A DNA stretch of 64,000 bases, from positions 62,001 to 126,000 of the forward strand of contig NZ_JAGPYN010000016.1 of assembly GCF_018069805.1 (NCBI RefSeq), in the 5' to 3' direction. The position numbers and the translations under genes are program-made. The stretch is from Pseudoalteromonas ostreae. GTDB lineage: Bacteria; Pseudomonadota; Gammaproteobacteria; Enterobacterales; Alteromonadaceae. The notes under the pieces are model-generated. The model was not told the DNA's origin, did no database searches, and worked only from the letters and a program-made list of their open reading frames with translations. Shown here in pieces: positions 1-8,929 of the stretch. Numbering within the stretch: position 1 is the stretch's first letter; the number at the start of each line of letters is the position of its first letter.

Positions 1-444
1 GGTGATCCGATTACGACCAGATTGCTCTGCTGCAGCAATCGCTATTTTTTGCCATTGCAGGTGTTTTTTTGCAAGTCGCTCGGCGCTTAATTTAACCCCG
101 CAACGCTGGCTAAAAATAGGGGTAATTTCAGTGATCCCTAATTCAACAGACTTTTGAATGGTAAAGTCCATTTTATCACCACGAGAAATCCCTTGGCCTA
201 GATGAATGCTCAGCGGTGATTCAACATCTTTGTTATTAAATTCAAGCGGCATTGCAATGACTGACTTTTTCCCCACTTCAATAAGTTCACAAAGATATTC
301 GCCGCCTTGACCATTAAACAACGAAATATGTTCACCGGCTCTCATTCGTAATACGCGACCAATGTGGCCTGCTGCATCATCCTCTAACTGAAGTGCAGTG
401 GCAATTACAATAGGGCTTGCTTGATAAATATGAGGAACTCTCAT
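1..444 (-). CDS. rsmE: RsmE, 16S rRNA m3U1498 methyltransferase (partial, 3' end off window)
   Basis: The first 148 codons of RsmE, which methylates N3 of U1498 in 16S rRNA of the 30S subunit. Translation from the ATG at 444 gives MRVPHIYQ..., then an N-terminal PUA-like part (residues about 1-70, with GHIGRVLRMRAGEH) and the start of the SPOUT methyltransferase part (SRGDKMDFTIQKSVELGITEITP and the AAAEQSGRNRI segment), all typical of RsmE. A GAAGG ribosome-binding site lies 6 nt upstream of the ATG. The C-terminal third, with the knotted SAM site, lies beyond position 1. Recognition is confident; completeness cannot be judged. Confidence 0.93.
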   Translation of the reverse strand, partial: MRVPHIYQASPIVIATALQLEDDAAGHIGRVLRMRAGEHISLFNGQGGEYLCELIEVGKKSVIAMPLEFNNKDVESPLSIHLGQGISRGDKMDFTIQKSVELGITEITPIFSQRCGVKLSAERLAKKHLQWQKIAIAAAEQSGRNRIT

Positions 445-549
445 GATGACCTTCAACAAAAATAGCTAATATTGTTATGGTATGTAAGTCATCTCTTAGG
501 TGCAAATACTTATTGTGAGTCAGTGATAATTAGTTCAACTTTATTTTGA

Positions 550-1023
550 CTAGTTATTAAGCTTTTCACATAAAGCTTCTAAATTTTGTGGTGTTTCGGC
601 TATTTCGGTTTGGCATGACAAGTGGTTGTTTTGTGCTATATCCGTGATTGGCTCAAACAGGTATCCATTATCAACTTCTTTTATTAAAAATCGTACAGAA
701 TGTAATGAATTGAATATAAATCGTTGCTTATCATCAGCTAATAAATAGTCCGTTTGATTGTATAGGACACCGGCAATATCATGATGTTCATGTAAATAGC
801 TTGCCAGTTCTGATACGCTAATTTCATTGCTAAAGTCACAGTAGCAATAATCTTTAATCAATTGATCAAACATTAATTTAACCAACTGACGAGTATTTGC
901 GCCAGCAACAACAAGAGTACTTGGGCTGGTTCCGTGTGGCTGAGCGAAATAGTGTTCAGTGAATTGTCGGCTGAATTCACTGTCGTTATCGATCAGTAGG
1001 TAGTTATTTACTTCAAACGGCAT
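550..1023 (-). CDS. Hypothetical protein, 157 aa, partner of the DUF350 gene
   Basis: A 157-residue soluble protein with no signal peptide or membrane segment that I can see, starting MPFEVNNYLLIDND. It is acidic and I recognise no motif; it is not an obvious enzyme. It lies 30 bp downstream of the DUF350 membrane protein gene on the same strand, so the two are probably cotranscribed, and it may act with that protein. Its downstream neighbour rsmE is on the same strand after about a 105-bp gap. Composition resembles its neighbours, so there is no sign of recent transfer. Confidence 0.7.
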   Translation of the reverse strand: MPFEVNNYLLIDNDSEFSRQFTEHYFAQPHGTSPSTLVVAGANTRQLVKLMFDQLIKDYCYCDFSNEISVSELASYLHEHHDIAGVLYNQTDYLLADDKQRFIFNSLHSVRFLIKEVDNGYLFEPITDIAQNNHLSCQTEIAETPQNLEALCEKLNN

Positions 1024-1053
1024 AGGGCCCCACGTATTACGTTATTTTCAATA

Positions 1054-1947
1054 TTAAATTGAAAACATACTTATTAGTAAATAGCCTATAGCACTGAAAA
1101 CAGCAAATTCAATGCAAGCTATTCCAATATTATCCTGATGATCAATTTCAAGCGCAGTATCAATGTTTGGTAGTGAGATGAACTTGATTATAGTTGTTAA
1201 TAGATACAGTAATAACCACATAGTGCCGCAATGTAAAGCTAATGTGAATAAATTTTCAACCATTTTACCACTGTGAAAAGTGGCACTGGCAAGACCTGCA
1301 TAAATAGCTAATGCAAGGCCTATGGATTTACCGGCATAACGAATGCCAATAGAGGTATTTTCTAAATTAAAGTTACTTTGTAATGATGCACCTTGATTGG
1401 CGCGAGCAAAGCGATATTCACGGAATTTACTGTCTAAGGCAAAAATAGTCTGCAGTAAAAAAAAGCTAACAAAGGCAATTAGTAAGCTGCTAAACCCTTG
1501 GGTATGAGACCAGCTGTATAGCCCTAATGTAATAATACAGTTAGCGATCAACATGCCTGAATCTACCAAAGCGGCACAGACATTTTGTTTTAGTATGGCG
1601 GCTTCTTCATTAAAGCGGTGCAAGATCCACTTGCGGTGGATCAAGTGGCCTACTTTAATAAAAGTAAACAACAGTACTATCAGCACTATCATCTTAAGCG
1701 GGTTTGATTGGGCTGCGTTGATATTAATTTCATCAAATAAAAATGCTACAGTCGCGACCACCACACTGATTTCTGATGCAAAACTAATTCCTAGAGCAAA
1801 ATTGTCATGTTGAGCAAGCTCTTCTTTTAATGCTTGTTTAGCTTTGAGTTGACTTACGACACGCAAACAAATAACAGCTAAACAAATAACCATAAAACAG
1901 ATAGCAATCGCGAGTAAACTAGTGTTAGATAAAGATAAATATGACAT
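1054..1947 (-). CDS. DUF350 (YjfL/UPF0719-like) multi-pass membrane protein
   Basis: A 297-residue inner-membrane protein with seven to eight hydrophobic segments. It carries repeated units typical of DUF350: an Asn/Asp-x-Ala-x-Gly start (QHDNFALGISFASEISV near residue 46), a second unit NVCAALVDSGMLIANCI near 122, and a degenerate third near 270 (QDNIGIACIEFAVFSAIGYL). DUF350 proteins are widespread bacterial membrane proteins of unknown biochemical role, often near envelope or stress genes. It is transcribed away from glnE and heads a likely two-gene unit with the 157-aa protein. Family assignment is fairly sure; function is not. Confidence 0.8.
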   Translation of the reverse strand: MSYLSLSNTSLLAIAICFMVICLAVICLRVVSQLKAKQALKEELAQHDNFALGISFASEISVVVATVAFLFDEININAAQSNPLKMIVLIVLLFTFIKVGHLIHRKWILHRFNEEAAILKQNVCAALVDSGMLIANCIITLGLYSWSHTQGFSSLLIAFVSFFLLQTIFALDSKFREYRFARANQGASLQSNFNLENTSIGIRYAGKSIGLALAIYAGLASATFHSGKMVENLFTLALHCGTMWLLLYLLTTIIKFISLPNIDTALEIDHQDNIGIACIEFAVFSAIGYLLISMFSI

Positions 1948-2020
1948 TGAGAACCTAGGGGGGTTATTATTATGTTAACTATTCTAGTACGGTTACGACT
2001 GATATAAAAGAGAGTATTTG

Positions 2021-4819
2021 ATGACACCAGGCGAACAACTCCCAACACCACTGCACGCACTAGGCCGCGAACGTTTTGTTCAGTTATATCCAGAGCTTCC
2101 TGCTAATGAATTAATTATTAATCTATTAGGCTTGAGTGACTTTGCTTGGCGTTGCCTACAATCTCAGCCGCAATTAATTGAAATGTTGCTCAGTGATACG
2201 CAAATGAGTTTACGTGATAGTCCCAATCCATTTCAAGGCTTAAATTTGGCCGAAGTGGACGAAGCGCAGTGTCATAAAATTTTACGTCGTTACCGGGAAC
2301 GCTATTGGCTAAAAGTAGCGTGTTTAGATTTGTGTTTTCGCAATGATATAGCCGATAGTATTGGCTATATCTCGGCTTTAGCCGATCAGCTAATTGATAG
2401 TGCCAATAACTGGGCATTTGCCCAAGTTACTCAGATTAATGGGCAACCATTCGATGAGCAACAACAGCCACTGTCGATGTTGGTATTAGGAATGGGTAAG
2501 TTAGGTGGCCAAGAACTTAACTATTCGTCAGATATTGATTTAATTTTTTCTTATCCGCGTAGTGTAAAAACTCAAGGTGGGCGGCGCTCTTTAGAAGCGC
2601 AAGTGTTTTACACTAAAGTGGCACAAAAGCTGATTGCCGCACTTAACCAAACAACGGTTGATGGCCAAGTCTTTAGGGTCGATATGCGGCTGCGGCCTTT
2701 TGGTGAAAGTGGCCCCTTGGTGATGAGTTTTAATGCCATGGAAGATTATTACCAAGATCAAGGCCGTGAGTGGGAGCGCTATGCGATGCTCAAAGGGCGT
2801 TTAATTGGCCCACAAACGTGCTACTGCAATGAATTTTATCAGTTATTAAAGCCTTTTGTGTATCGTCGCTATATTGATTTTTCTGTGATTGATTCGCTGC
2901 GTAAAATGAAGCAAATGATAGCTCAAGAAGTACGTCGTAAGCGCTTAACCAACAATATAAAATTAGGCGCTGGTGGGATCCGTGAAGTTGAGTTTGTAGT
3001 GCAAGCATTGCAAATGGTACGAGGTGGGCGTGAAGCCAATTTACAAACACAATCATTACAAAAAGCGTTAGCTGAATTAGAGAATATTCAAGTTATTGGC
3101 GCAGATGAAGCAAAGCTATTACGCCACAATTATTTATTTTTAAGGCAAGTTGAGCAATATTTGCAGATTTTTGCAGATCAACAAACGCAAACATTGCCAG
3201 ATGATGCTCTGAACCAACAACGGTTAAATTACCTGTTAGAGCAGAGTGACTTCAGCGCATCTTTAGTCCAAATAAATGACATTATGGTCGGCATACACAG
3301 TGAATTTGAACAAGTTATTGGTTATGAAAGTGAGCCTGTCGATCCTTGCGAAAGTGCTTTTATAAGTGTATGGGAACACACCGATATTAGTGTTTTAACC
3401 GATCCAAATGATGCATGGCAAATGCCATTAGAAGACTTTAAAGCCCGCTTAACGAAAACTAAAATTGGTCATCGTGGCCGCGATATTCTCGATAAACTCA
3501 TGCCGTTAATGCTAAAGCAACTGTCAGACAGTCAAGCAAGTGGTGATGTATTTAGTATGATCTGCCAAGTATTAAGCAAGGTTATTTCGCGAACCGCCTA
3601 TTTAGAGTTGCTGTTTGAAAACCAAGGCGCGTTAAAACAGCTTGTTTCGTTGTGTTGTCATAGTAAATGGATTGGTGAGCATATTTCGCGTTACCCGATT
3701 TTACTTGATGAGCTTATCGATCCTGCGGTGCTGTATAAGCCTACACCACTGACAGCATATAAAGACGAAATACGACAGTATTTTTTACGTATTGATAGTG
3801 CAGACTTAGAACAGCAAATGGAAGCACTGCGTCAGTTTAAACAAACCCATCAACTACGCATTGCTGCCGCTGATGCAACCGGTGTGTTAGATGTAATGAA
3901 AGTAAGCGATCATTTAACAGCATTAGCCGAAGCGATAGTTGAGCAAGCGGTGAACCTTGCTTGGCAGCAAATGGCGCAGCGTTTTGGTATTCCGCCCAAT
4001 ACTGATGAAGAGCACAAGGGCTTTGCCGTAATAGCGTATGGTAAAACTGGTGGTTTCGAAGTGGGTTATGATTCTGATCTCGATTTAGTCTTTGTACATA
4101 ATAGTGATGGCTCAGAGCAAACTAATGGCACTAAAGCGATTGATTCACGGCAGTTTTATTTAAAATTAGCACAGCGACTAATGCATTTATTTAATACTCG
4201 TACGGCGTCGGGCATTTTATATGAACTAGATACGCGGTTACGCCCAGAAGGTGCCTCAGGGTTAATGGCAATCAATCTTGAGAGCTTTAACCACTATCAG
4301 CAAACGCAAGCTTGGACATGGGAACATCAAGCGCTAGTGCGTTCCCGGATGATTTTAGGGCAGTTAGAGTTGCAGCAGCGCTTTGCGCAAATTCGCTTAG
4401 GCATTTTGTGCCAGCAGCGCGACCCGCAAAAGCTTAAAGACGATGTGATCACCATGCGTGAAAAAATGCGCACACATTTAGCGAAGGGCAACGATATTGA
4501 GTTTGATTTAAAACAAGATACTGGCGGCATTGCTGATATTGAGTTTCTGACTCAATATTTAGTGCTTGATAACGCTTATAGCTTGGAGCAACTAACTACT
4601 TACTCAGACAACGTAAGGATTTTAACCGATGCAGCAAGGCTTGGTTGTATTAGTGATGAGATCAAGCAAGGGCTTATTACAGCCTATATTGATTATCGCT
4701 CGCGTTATCATGTGCTGAGCTTAGATCAGCAGGGACGTTGTGTAACAAAAGCTGAATTTGCGAAAGACATCGCATTTGTTACACAAGCATGGCAGCAGAT
4801 ATTTGAGTTAAGCGCTTAA
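2021..4819 (+). CDS. glnE: Bifunctional glutamine synthetase adenylyltransferase/adenylyl-removing enzyme
   Basis: GlnE adds AMP to, or removes it from, a tyrosine of glutamine synthetase, directed by PII protein and glutamine, and so tunes nitrogen assimilation in the cytoplasm. The 932-residue product is close to the usual length of about 945. Two nucleotidyltransferase domains are visible: one with GMGKLGGQELNYSSDIDLIF (around 160) and the second with AYGKTGGFEVGYDSDLDLVF (around 670), each with the paired aspartates that bind metal. I place the start at the ATG at 2021 rather than the in-frame TTG at 2018. Its stop overlaps the convergent next gene by 4 nt. Confidence 0.97.
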   Translation: MTPGEQLPTPLHALGRERFVQLYPELPANELIINLLGLSDFAWRCLQSQPQLIEMLLSDTQMSLRDSPNPFQGLNLAEVDEAQCHKILRRYRERYWLKVACLDLCFRNDIADSIGYISALADQLIDSANNWAFAQVTQINGQPFDEQQQPLSMLVLGMGKLGGQELNYSSDIDLIFSYPRSVKTQGGRRSLEAQVFYTKVAQKLIAALNQTTVDGQVFRVDMRLRPFGESGPLVMSFNAMEDYYQDQGREWERYAMLKGRLIGPQTCYCNEFYQLLKPFVYRRYIDFSVIDSLRKMKQMIAQEVRRKRLTNNIKLGAGGIREVEFVVQALQMVRGGREANLQTQSLQKALAELENIQVIGADEAKLLRHNYLFLRQVEQYLQIFADQQTQTLPDDALNQQRLNYLLEQSDFSASLVQINDIMVGIHSEFEQVIGYESEPVDPCESAFISVWEHTDISVLTDPNDAWQMPLEDFKARLTKTKIGHRGRDILDKLMPLMLKQLSDSQASGDVFSMICQVLSKVISRTAYLELLFENQGALKQLVSLCCHSKWIGEHISRYPILLDELIDPAVLYKPTPLTAYKDEIRQYFLRIDSADLEQQMEALRQFKQTHQLRIAAADATGVLDVMKVSDHLTALAEAIVEQAVNLAWQQMAQRFGIPPNTDEEHKGFAVIAYGKTGGFEVGYDSDLDLVFVHNSDGSEQTNGTKAIDSRQFYLKLAQRLMHLFNTRTASGILYELDTRLRPEGASGLMAINLESFNHYQQTQAWTWEHQALVRSRMILGQLELQQRFAQIRLGILCQQRDPQKLKDDVITMREKMRTHLAKGNDIEFDLKQDTGGIADIEFLTQYLVLDNAYSLEQLTTYSDNVRILTDAARLGCISDEIKQGLITAYIDYRSRYHVLSLDQQGRCVTKAEFAKDIAFVTQAWQQIFELSA

Positions 4820-5388
4820 CTTTTTAGACGCTTACAGTTTTCGCGCACATATTCAGAGGGCAGCTCGGTGATCACGGCTGCTCGCTGTTTAAAACAAAAG
4901 AAGGTATAAACTTCGTTTTCAAAGTCATCATTGATCGCCCGGCCAACTTGATAAAGTGTTGAATTAAAACTGCTATCCACTCTAAAGTGTTCTTTTATCA
5001 CATAGTCTTTACTTAAATACCAATATAGAACGATATCTTCATCGTGTGCGTAGTCAGTTAACACCTTTTTTAAAGTCGAGCCATTTTCAAAGCGTCTCGG
5101 CATTAATTCCCCTGTCCAATTTGGTGAGGATGGTTCAACAACTTTAGCGCGCTCGGTTAGCGCCGCATCTATATTTATATCCGGATTAGCTAATTTAAGT
5201 ACGTATTTATCGCGTTCATTACTTTTATTTACCTGATTGCGTAAGGATGAATAAAAACGTGATAAACCTTGTGCTGCGGCATTTTTAGTCTCTTTCATGT
5301 CTATGACTGGACCATGGCCTAATAAAAAATAAATCGCTGCGGCTATCAAAATGGCAGCTAATGATAAATGCTTAACCCAAAACCACAT
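4816..5388 (-). CDS. Membrane-anchored periplasmic protein with a TcpQ-like C-terminal domain
   Basis: A 190-residue protein with one N-terminal membrane segment (residues about 6-24) and a periplasmic remainder. The C-terminal half (GSTLKKVLTDYA..., IVLYWYLSKDYVIKEHF..., FNSTLYQVGRAIND) has the order of features of the TcpQ/STN-like fold used by pilus and secretin-associated proteins: a strand ending in Trp-Tyr, a hydrophobic strand, then a small helix. That assignment is from pattern only and is tentative. It sits between glnE (convergent, 4-nt overlap) and lpxL (54 bp upstream, same strand); no pilus genes are nearby, so the partner is unknown. Confidence 0.6.
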   Translation of the reverse strand: MWFWVKHLSLAAILIAAAIYFLLGHGPVIDMKETKNAAAQGLSRFYSSLRNQVNKSNERDKYVLKLANPDINIDAALTERAKVVEPSSPNWTGELMPRRFENGSTLKKVLTDYAHDEDIVLYWYLSKDYVIKEHFRVDSSFNSTLYQVGRAINDDFENEVYTFFCFKQRAAVITELPSEYVRENCKRLKS

Positions 5389-5442
5389 GGTTCATACTCT
5401 TATGTTTATATTCATTAATAAAAGCATATTACAGCGGCGTTG

Positions 5443-6369
5443 TCACTGGTAATAAGAGGGGGCGTTCTCATCAGGCCTAGTTTTAAAGCGTCGATGAACC
5501 CACATATATTGTTCTGGTGCGACATTAATAGCTTCTTCAATGCGCTGATTTACACGAGTCACATCGGCGAGGTTATCGCCAGATGGAAAGTTTTCAAGCA
5601 TGGGGCGTACTTCTAAATGATATTTTCCCTGTTCGTCACGTCGACTTATAAGACTGACGGTTTCACAGTGTTTACTGGTTGCAAATAGCAAAGTCCCCGT
5701 AGTCGTTGCGGTATCTTGAACTGCAAAAAAAGGTGCAAACTCGCAGCGTTGGCGGCCATAATCTTGGTCGGGTAAGTAATAACATAATTTTTTATTTTTC
5801 AAGGCGTTGAGTAGGCCTTTAACATCGCGTTTGCCAACCACAAATTCATTTGAACGTAAACGTCCATTGGTAATAAAATACTCCATTAGCGGATTATTAT
5901 GGGGGCGGTAAAAACCGATACCTTGATAGTGTAGCCCCATGACACGGCTTGCCATTTCAAGATGCAGTATATGCGGGACTATCATTAGAATCCCTTTACC
6001 AGATTGTTGTATTTGCTCAAAGTATTCAAGCCCTTTAACCGAGCCGTAAACTTTTTTTACACGCCAATCAGGCCACCACCATGACATGGCTGTTTCAATC
6101 ATACCTACACCGGTATTTTCTAAGTTAGAAAGTACTAATGCTTGTTGCTCGGCTGCGGGCATATCTGGAAAGCAGCGTTTAATATTGACTTCAGCGATAT
6201 GGCGGCGACTTTTCATAAAGCGATGGACTAAACGACCTAGCAGTCGGCCCAAGGCAAGTTGTAATTTCTGCGGTAGCCAAGAAATTATATATAAAATAAA
6301 TACGCCAAACCAAGTAAACCAATAACGAGGGCCCAAGAAAGACCATTTAAATGGGGAGTTGTTGACCAC
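5443..6369 (-). CDS. lpxL: LpxL-type Kdo2-lipid IVA lauroyl acyltransferase
   Basis: Transfers a secondary acyl chain from acyl-ACP to Kdo2-lipid IVA in lipid A synthesis at the inner membrane. The 308-residue protein starts with the usual PRYWFTWFGVFIL membrane segment (residues 14-30), has the catalytic HX4E motif at H133-E138, and the family segments YYLPDQDYG, the TATTTGT stretch and PEQYMWVHRRFKTRP near the C-terminus. The LRSNE...KRDVKGLLNALK segment and the C-terminal end match LpxL rather than LpxM. It lies about 105 bp downstream of tolC, separated from it by tolC's terminator. Confidence 0.93.
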   Translation of the reverse strand: MVNNSPFKWSFLGPRYWFTWFGVFILYIISWLPQKLQLALGRLLGRLVHRFMKSRRHIAEVNIKRCFPDMPAAEQQALVLSNLENTGVGMIETAMSWWWPDWRVKKVYGSVKGLEYFEQIQQSGKGILMIVPHILHLEMASRVMGLHYQGIGFYRPHNNPLMEYFITNGRLRSNEFVVGKRDVKGLLNALKNKKLCYYLPDQDYGRQRCEFAPFFAVQDTATTTGTLLFATSKHCETVSLISRRDEQGKYHLEVRPMLENFPSGDNLADVTRVNQRIEEAINVAPEQYMWVHRRFKTRPDENAPSYYQ

Positions 6370-6423
6370 AGAAGTATCTCATATGCAAAAGAAGCTAGTT
6401 TAACTGGATGAATAAAAAAACAC

Positions 6424-6450
6424 AAAAAAGCCAGCAAGTTGCTGGCTTTT
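6424..6450 (-). terminator. Rho-independent terminator of tolC
   Basis: On the minus strand a 9-bp stem (AGCCAGCAA/TTGCTGGCT) is followed by a run of T, 25 bp after the tolC stop codon. It separates tolC transcription from lpxL. Confidence 0.85.
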
Positions 6451-6474
6451 AAATGAGGCACGTAAAGCCTATCC

Positions 6475-7818
6475 CTATTGGGTTTCTTTTAAACCTTGGT
6501 TGATGGCTTGTAAATCATTACTTGTTAACGTGCCCGCAGCTTGTTTTAGGCGCAGCGTTGATACAACGTAGCGATAACGTACATCGGCAAGGTTACGTTT
6601 GGCGTTAAATAAGTTTTGTGTACTTACCAATACGTCAACAATAGTTCGAGTACCTACTTCAAAACCAGCTTCAGTGGCTTTTAATGCGCTTTGTGCAGAA
6701 ACTACGGCTTGTTCAAGCGCTTTAAAAGTCGCAATATCTGATACCACTTGATTATAAGAGGTGATCACCGATCGGGTTACGCCACGTAATGAAGCTTCTA
6801 AGTCTTCGCTTGCCGCAACATAAAATGCACGAGCTTGTTCGGTTGCTGCTGTCGTTGCTCCACCTGAGTATAGTGGCACACTGAAATTAAGGCCAACACT
6901 GGTACTATCACCTCTAGGGCTTGCTGTGTTGCTATTGCTATCAGCTAGTGAGTCACCGTAGCTGGCATTTAAAGTCAGCTTAGGGTAGTGGCCCGCTTGC
7001 GCTAAATCAATTTGATCTTTAGCGATATCAACTGTTACTTTAGATACCTGCAGAGTTAAATTATTTTGTTCTGCAAGCTTAATGTAATCAGGTGATTTTT
7101 TTGTCGGTTGAACGGTAGAGAAAGTTTCTGTGTTCAACATATCTAACTTAGCGTGATACTTACCAGTGATTTCGCGAAGCTGCTCTCGGGCTGTTTCAAC
7201 ACTATTTTTAGCCACAATTTCGCGGGCAACCGAGTTATCATATTGTGCTTGCGCTTCATGTACATCGGTAATTGCCGTTAGTCCTACAGCATAACGTTGC
7301 TTGGTTTGCTCAAGTTGACGTTCAATGGCGCGTTTTTCCGATTGTACAAATTCTAAGTTATCAATTGAGCTTAATACGTTGAAATAGCCATCAGCAACAC
7401 GAACAATGAGATCTTGCTTGGCAAAGTCATATTGAGCAGTTGCTTGCAACGCTTGTTTGTCTGCAATACCGAGTGAATTCCATGCACCTAAATCAAACAG
7501 TGGTTGGCTAAGGCTAAGGCCACGGCTGAATGTATCGGAATCGCTATCTACTTTGGTATAACCTGCCGCATCAGTACCATTAAACGATGTGCTATCGGTT
7601 TTTTCATACCCCATAGAAAAACCGATTTGTGGTAATAATGCGCTCATTGCACGGTCACTGTTATAAGCTTGTGCATTTGCTTGGGCTTTTGCTTTTAAAA
7701 CAGTAGGATCGTTAGCTGTGGCAATTTCATAAACTTGTAATAAGTCTTCAGCATTTGACGCTGTGGCGGTTAATGCGCAAGATATACCAATCAGCGCAGC
7801 AAGAATGTTTTTTTTCAT
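6475..7818 (-). CDS. tolC: TolC family outer-membrane efflux channel
   Basis: The outer-membrane duct shared by tripartite efflux pumps and type I secretion systems. The 447-residue precursor has a clear signal peptide (MKKNILAALIGISCALTATASNA, cleaved before EDLLQVYE) and two homologous TolC repeats: residues about 25-215 (DPTVLKAKAQANA..., TQAQYD-like helix) and 225-440 (LTLQVSKVTVDIAKDQIDLAQAGHYPKL, GTRTIVDVLVSTQNLFNAKRNLAD). The second copy's GTRT-DVL-Q-L-A motif is the classic TolC helix signature. Length is slightly below E. coli TolC, lacking its C-terminal tail. It is a single-gene unit with its own terminator; no pump genes are adjacent. Confidence 0.95.
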   Translation of the reverse strand: MKKNILAALIGISCALTATASNAEDLLQVYEIATANDPTVLKAKAQANAQAYNSDRAMSALLPQIGFSMGYEKTDSTSFNGTDAAGYTKVDSDSDTFSRGLSLSQPLFDLGAWNSLGIADKQALQATAQYDFAKQDLIVRVADGYFNVLSSIDNLEFVQSEKRAIERQLEQTKQRYAVGLTAITDVHEAQAQYDNSVAREIVAKNSVETAREQLREITGKYHAKLDMLNTETFSTVQPTKKSPDYIKLAEQNNLTLQVSKVTVDIAKDQIDLAQAGHYPKLTLNASYGDSLADSNSNTASPRGDSTSVGLNFSVPLYSGGATTAATEQARAFYVAASEDLEASLRGVTRSVITSYNQVVSDIATFKALEQAVVSAQSALKATEAGFEVGTRTIVDVLVSTQNLFNAKRNLADVRYRYVVSTLRLKQAAGTLTSNDLQAINQGLKETQ

Positions 7819-7927
7819 TATTCGTTCAGTCCTTAGACAATTTACGTTCTAAAAGCATGGTAACCTGTTTTACTTAAGAACAAAAAAAAATTTGCGTAAA
7901 ACAGCGTAAACAAGTGTAACAGAATAT

Positions 7928-8190
7928 ATACCCAAACCACCTCAAGATGCGAGTTTCAGTTGGAATTAAAAGCGATTTAGGCAAGGCATTGATTGTAAGT
8001 TATAGTGGTTCTATTATTAAAATCAATAACGCAGTATAAATCGCTTTTAAACCAACCCCCTGGGCGTTTCACAGGCACTTACTCTCATCGTTGTTACTTC
8101 TTAAAAGGGACTGCCATTGTTGCAAAGTAACGCCTTGATATTAAGCCCCTGTGAAACGCTGGATTCTGCATTTTGAGGTGGTTTGGGTAT
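7928..8190. repeat. 263-bp composite inverted-repeat element with ATACCC ends
   Basis: The element fills most of the 440-bp gap between tolC and nudF. Its ends, 7928-7950 and 8168-8190, are 23-bp inverted repeats matching at 22 positions (begin ATACCCAAACCACCTCAA). Inside lie two further nested hairpins in opposite orientation: module A at 7968-8048 (12-bp outer arms 7968-7979/8037-8048 and 7-bp inner arms 7988-7994/8021-8027) and module B at 8064-8159 (12-bp outer arms 8064-8075/8148-8159 and 7-bp inner arms 8093-8099/8125-8131). No transposase is present, so it resembles a non-autonomous, MITE-like or REP-like unit. Confidence 0.85.
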
Positions 8191-8258
8191 AATCCCCGGA
8201 CATGATAGTAAGTATCTAGGTTTAAATTCAAGTAAAAGCATGTGTAATAGGAAACTTC

Positions 8259-8885
8259 ATGGCTGATGACAAACTCACAAAATTTACTAAGCAAGACGTT
8301 ATAATAGCTCCAATAAAAGCACTTTATAACGGCTTCTTTAAGATTAACTTATATCAGTTTGAACATGCATTATTTGCGGGAGGGCAATCAGCAACGATCC
8401 GCCGTGAAATACTCGAACGCGGTGACGCTGTTGCTGTTTTACCGTATGATCCAATATCAGACAGTGTCTTGCTGATAGAACAAATACGTATTGGCGCGAT
8501 AAAAAGTAAACAGTCACCTTGGTTATTAGAATGTATAGCAGGTATGACCGATGGCAGCACTAATTATGAAGATGTCGCTAGGCGAGAAGCATTTGAAGAA
8601 GCGGGCTTAGTACTGAGCGAATTAGAATTTATGCTATCGTACCTGTCAAGCCCAGGAGGGACCACTGAGCGGTTATATCTTTATCTTGCAAAAACCGATT
8701 TAAGTCAGCTGCAAAGTGGCGTGTATGGACTTGCAACGGAAGGTGAAGATATTAAAACGCATATTCTCAGTTTTGATGATGCAATGGGGCGTTTAGCAAC
8801 CGGTGAGATAGATAATGCAGCCTCGGTGATTTCATTGCAGTGGTTAGCACTTAATCGCGAACGTATAATTAATCAGCGCAGCTAA
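8259..8885 (+). CDS. nudF: NudF, ADP-ribose pyrophosphatase (Nudix)
   Basis: Hydrolyses ADP-ribose to AMP and ribose 5-phosphate in the cytoplasm. The 208-residue protein has the Nudix helix RREAFEEAGL (residues 109-117 hold R-E and E-E) after G95. It also has YLSSPGGTTERLYLY and the C-terminal IDNAASVISLQWL segment, both typical of NudF. Aligned by eye with E. coli NudF, the first Glu of the Nudix box (the E of GX5E) appears to be Thr101, while the metal-binding REUXEE core is intact. It begins the conserved run nudF-yqiB-cpdA-yqiA-parE, the same order as in enterobacteria. Confidence 0.93.
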   Translation: MADDKLTKFTKQDVIIAPIKALYNGFFKINLYQFEHALFAGGQSATIRREILERGDAVAVLPYDPISDSVLLIEQIRIGAIKSKQSPWLLECIAGMTDGSTNYEDVARREAFEEAGLVLSELEFMLSYLSSPGGTTERLYLYLAKTDLSQLQSGVYGLATEGEDIKTHILSFDDAMGRLATGEIDNAASVISLQWLALNRERIINQRS

Positions 8886-8929
8886 AATAGTAATAGACTA
8901 CCCTTAACCTCTAACTTTATGGCGGTAAC

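Noticed and set aside
7928-8190. Plain Rho-independent terminator for tolC
   Set aside because: It is upstream of tolC (minus strand), not downstream, and its length and nested symmetry exceed a terminator.
8094-8294. 66-codon minus-strand open frame overlapping the repeat element and the nudF start
   Set aside because: It lies within nested inverted repeats and runs into nudF on the other strand; there is no ribosome-binding site or protein-like composition.
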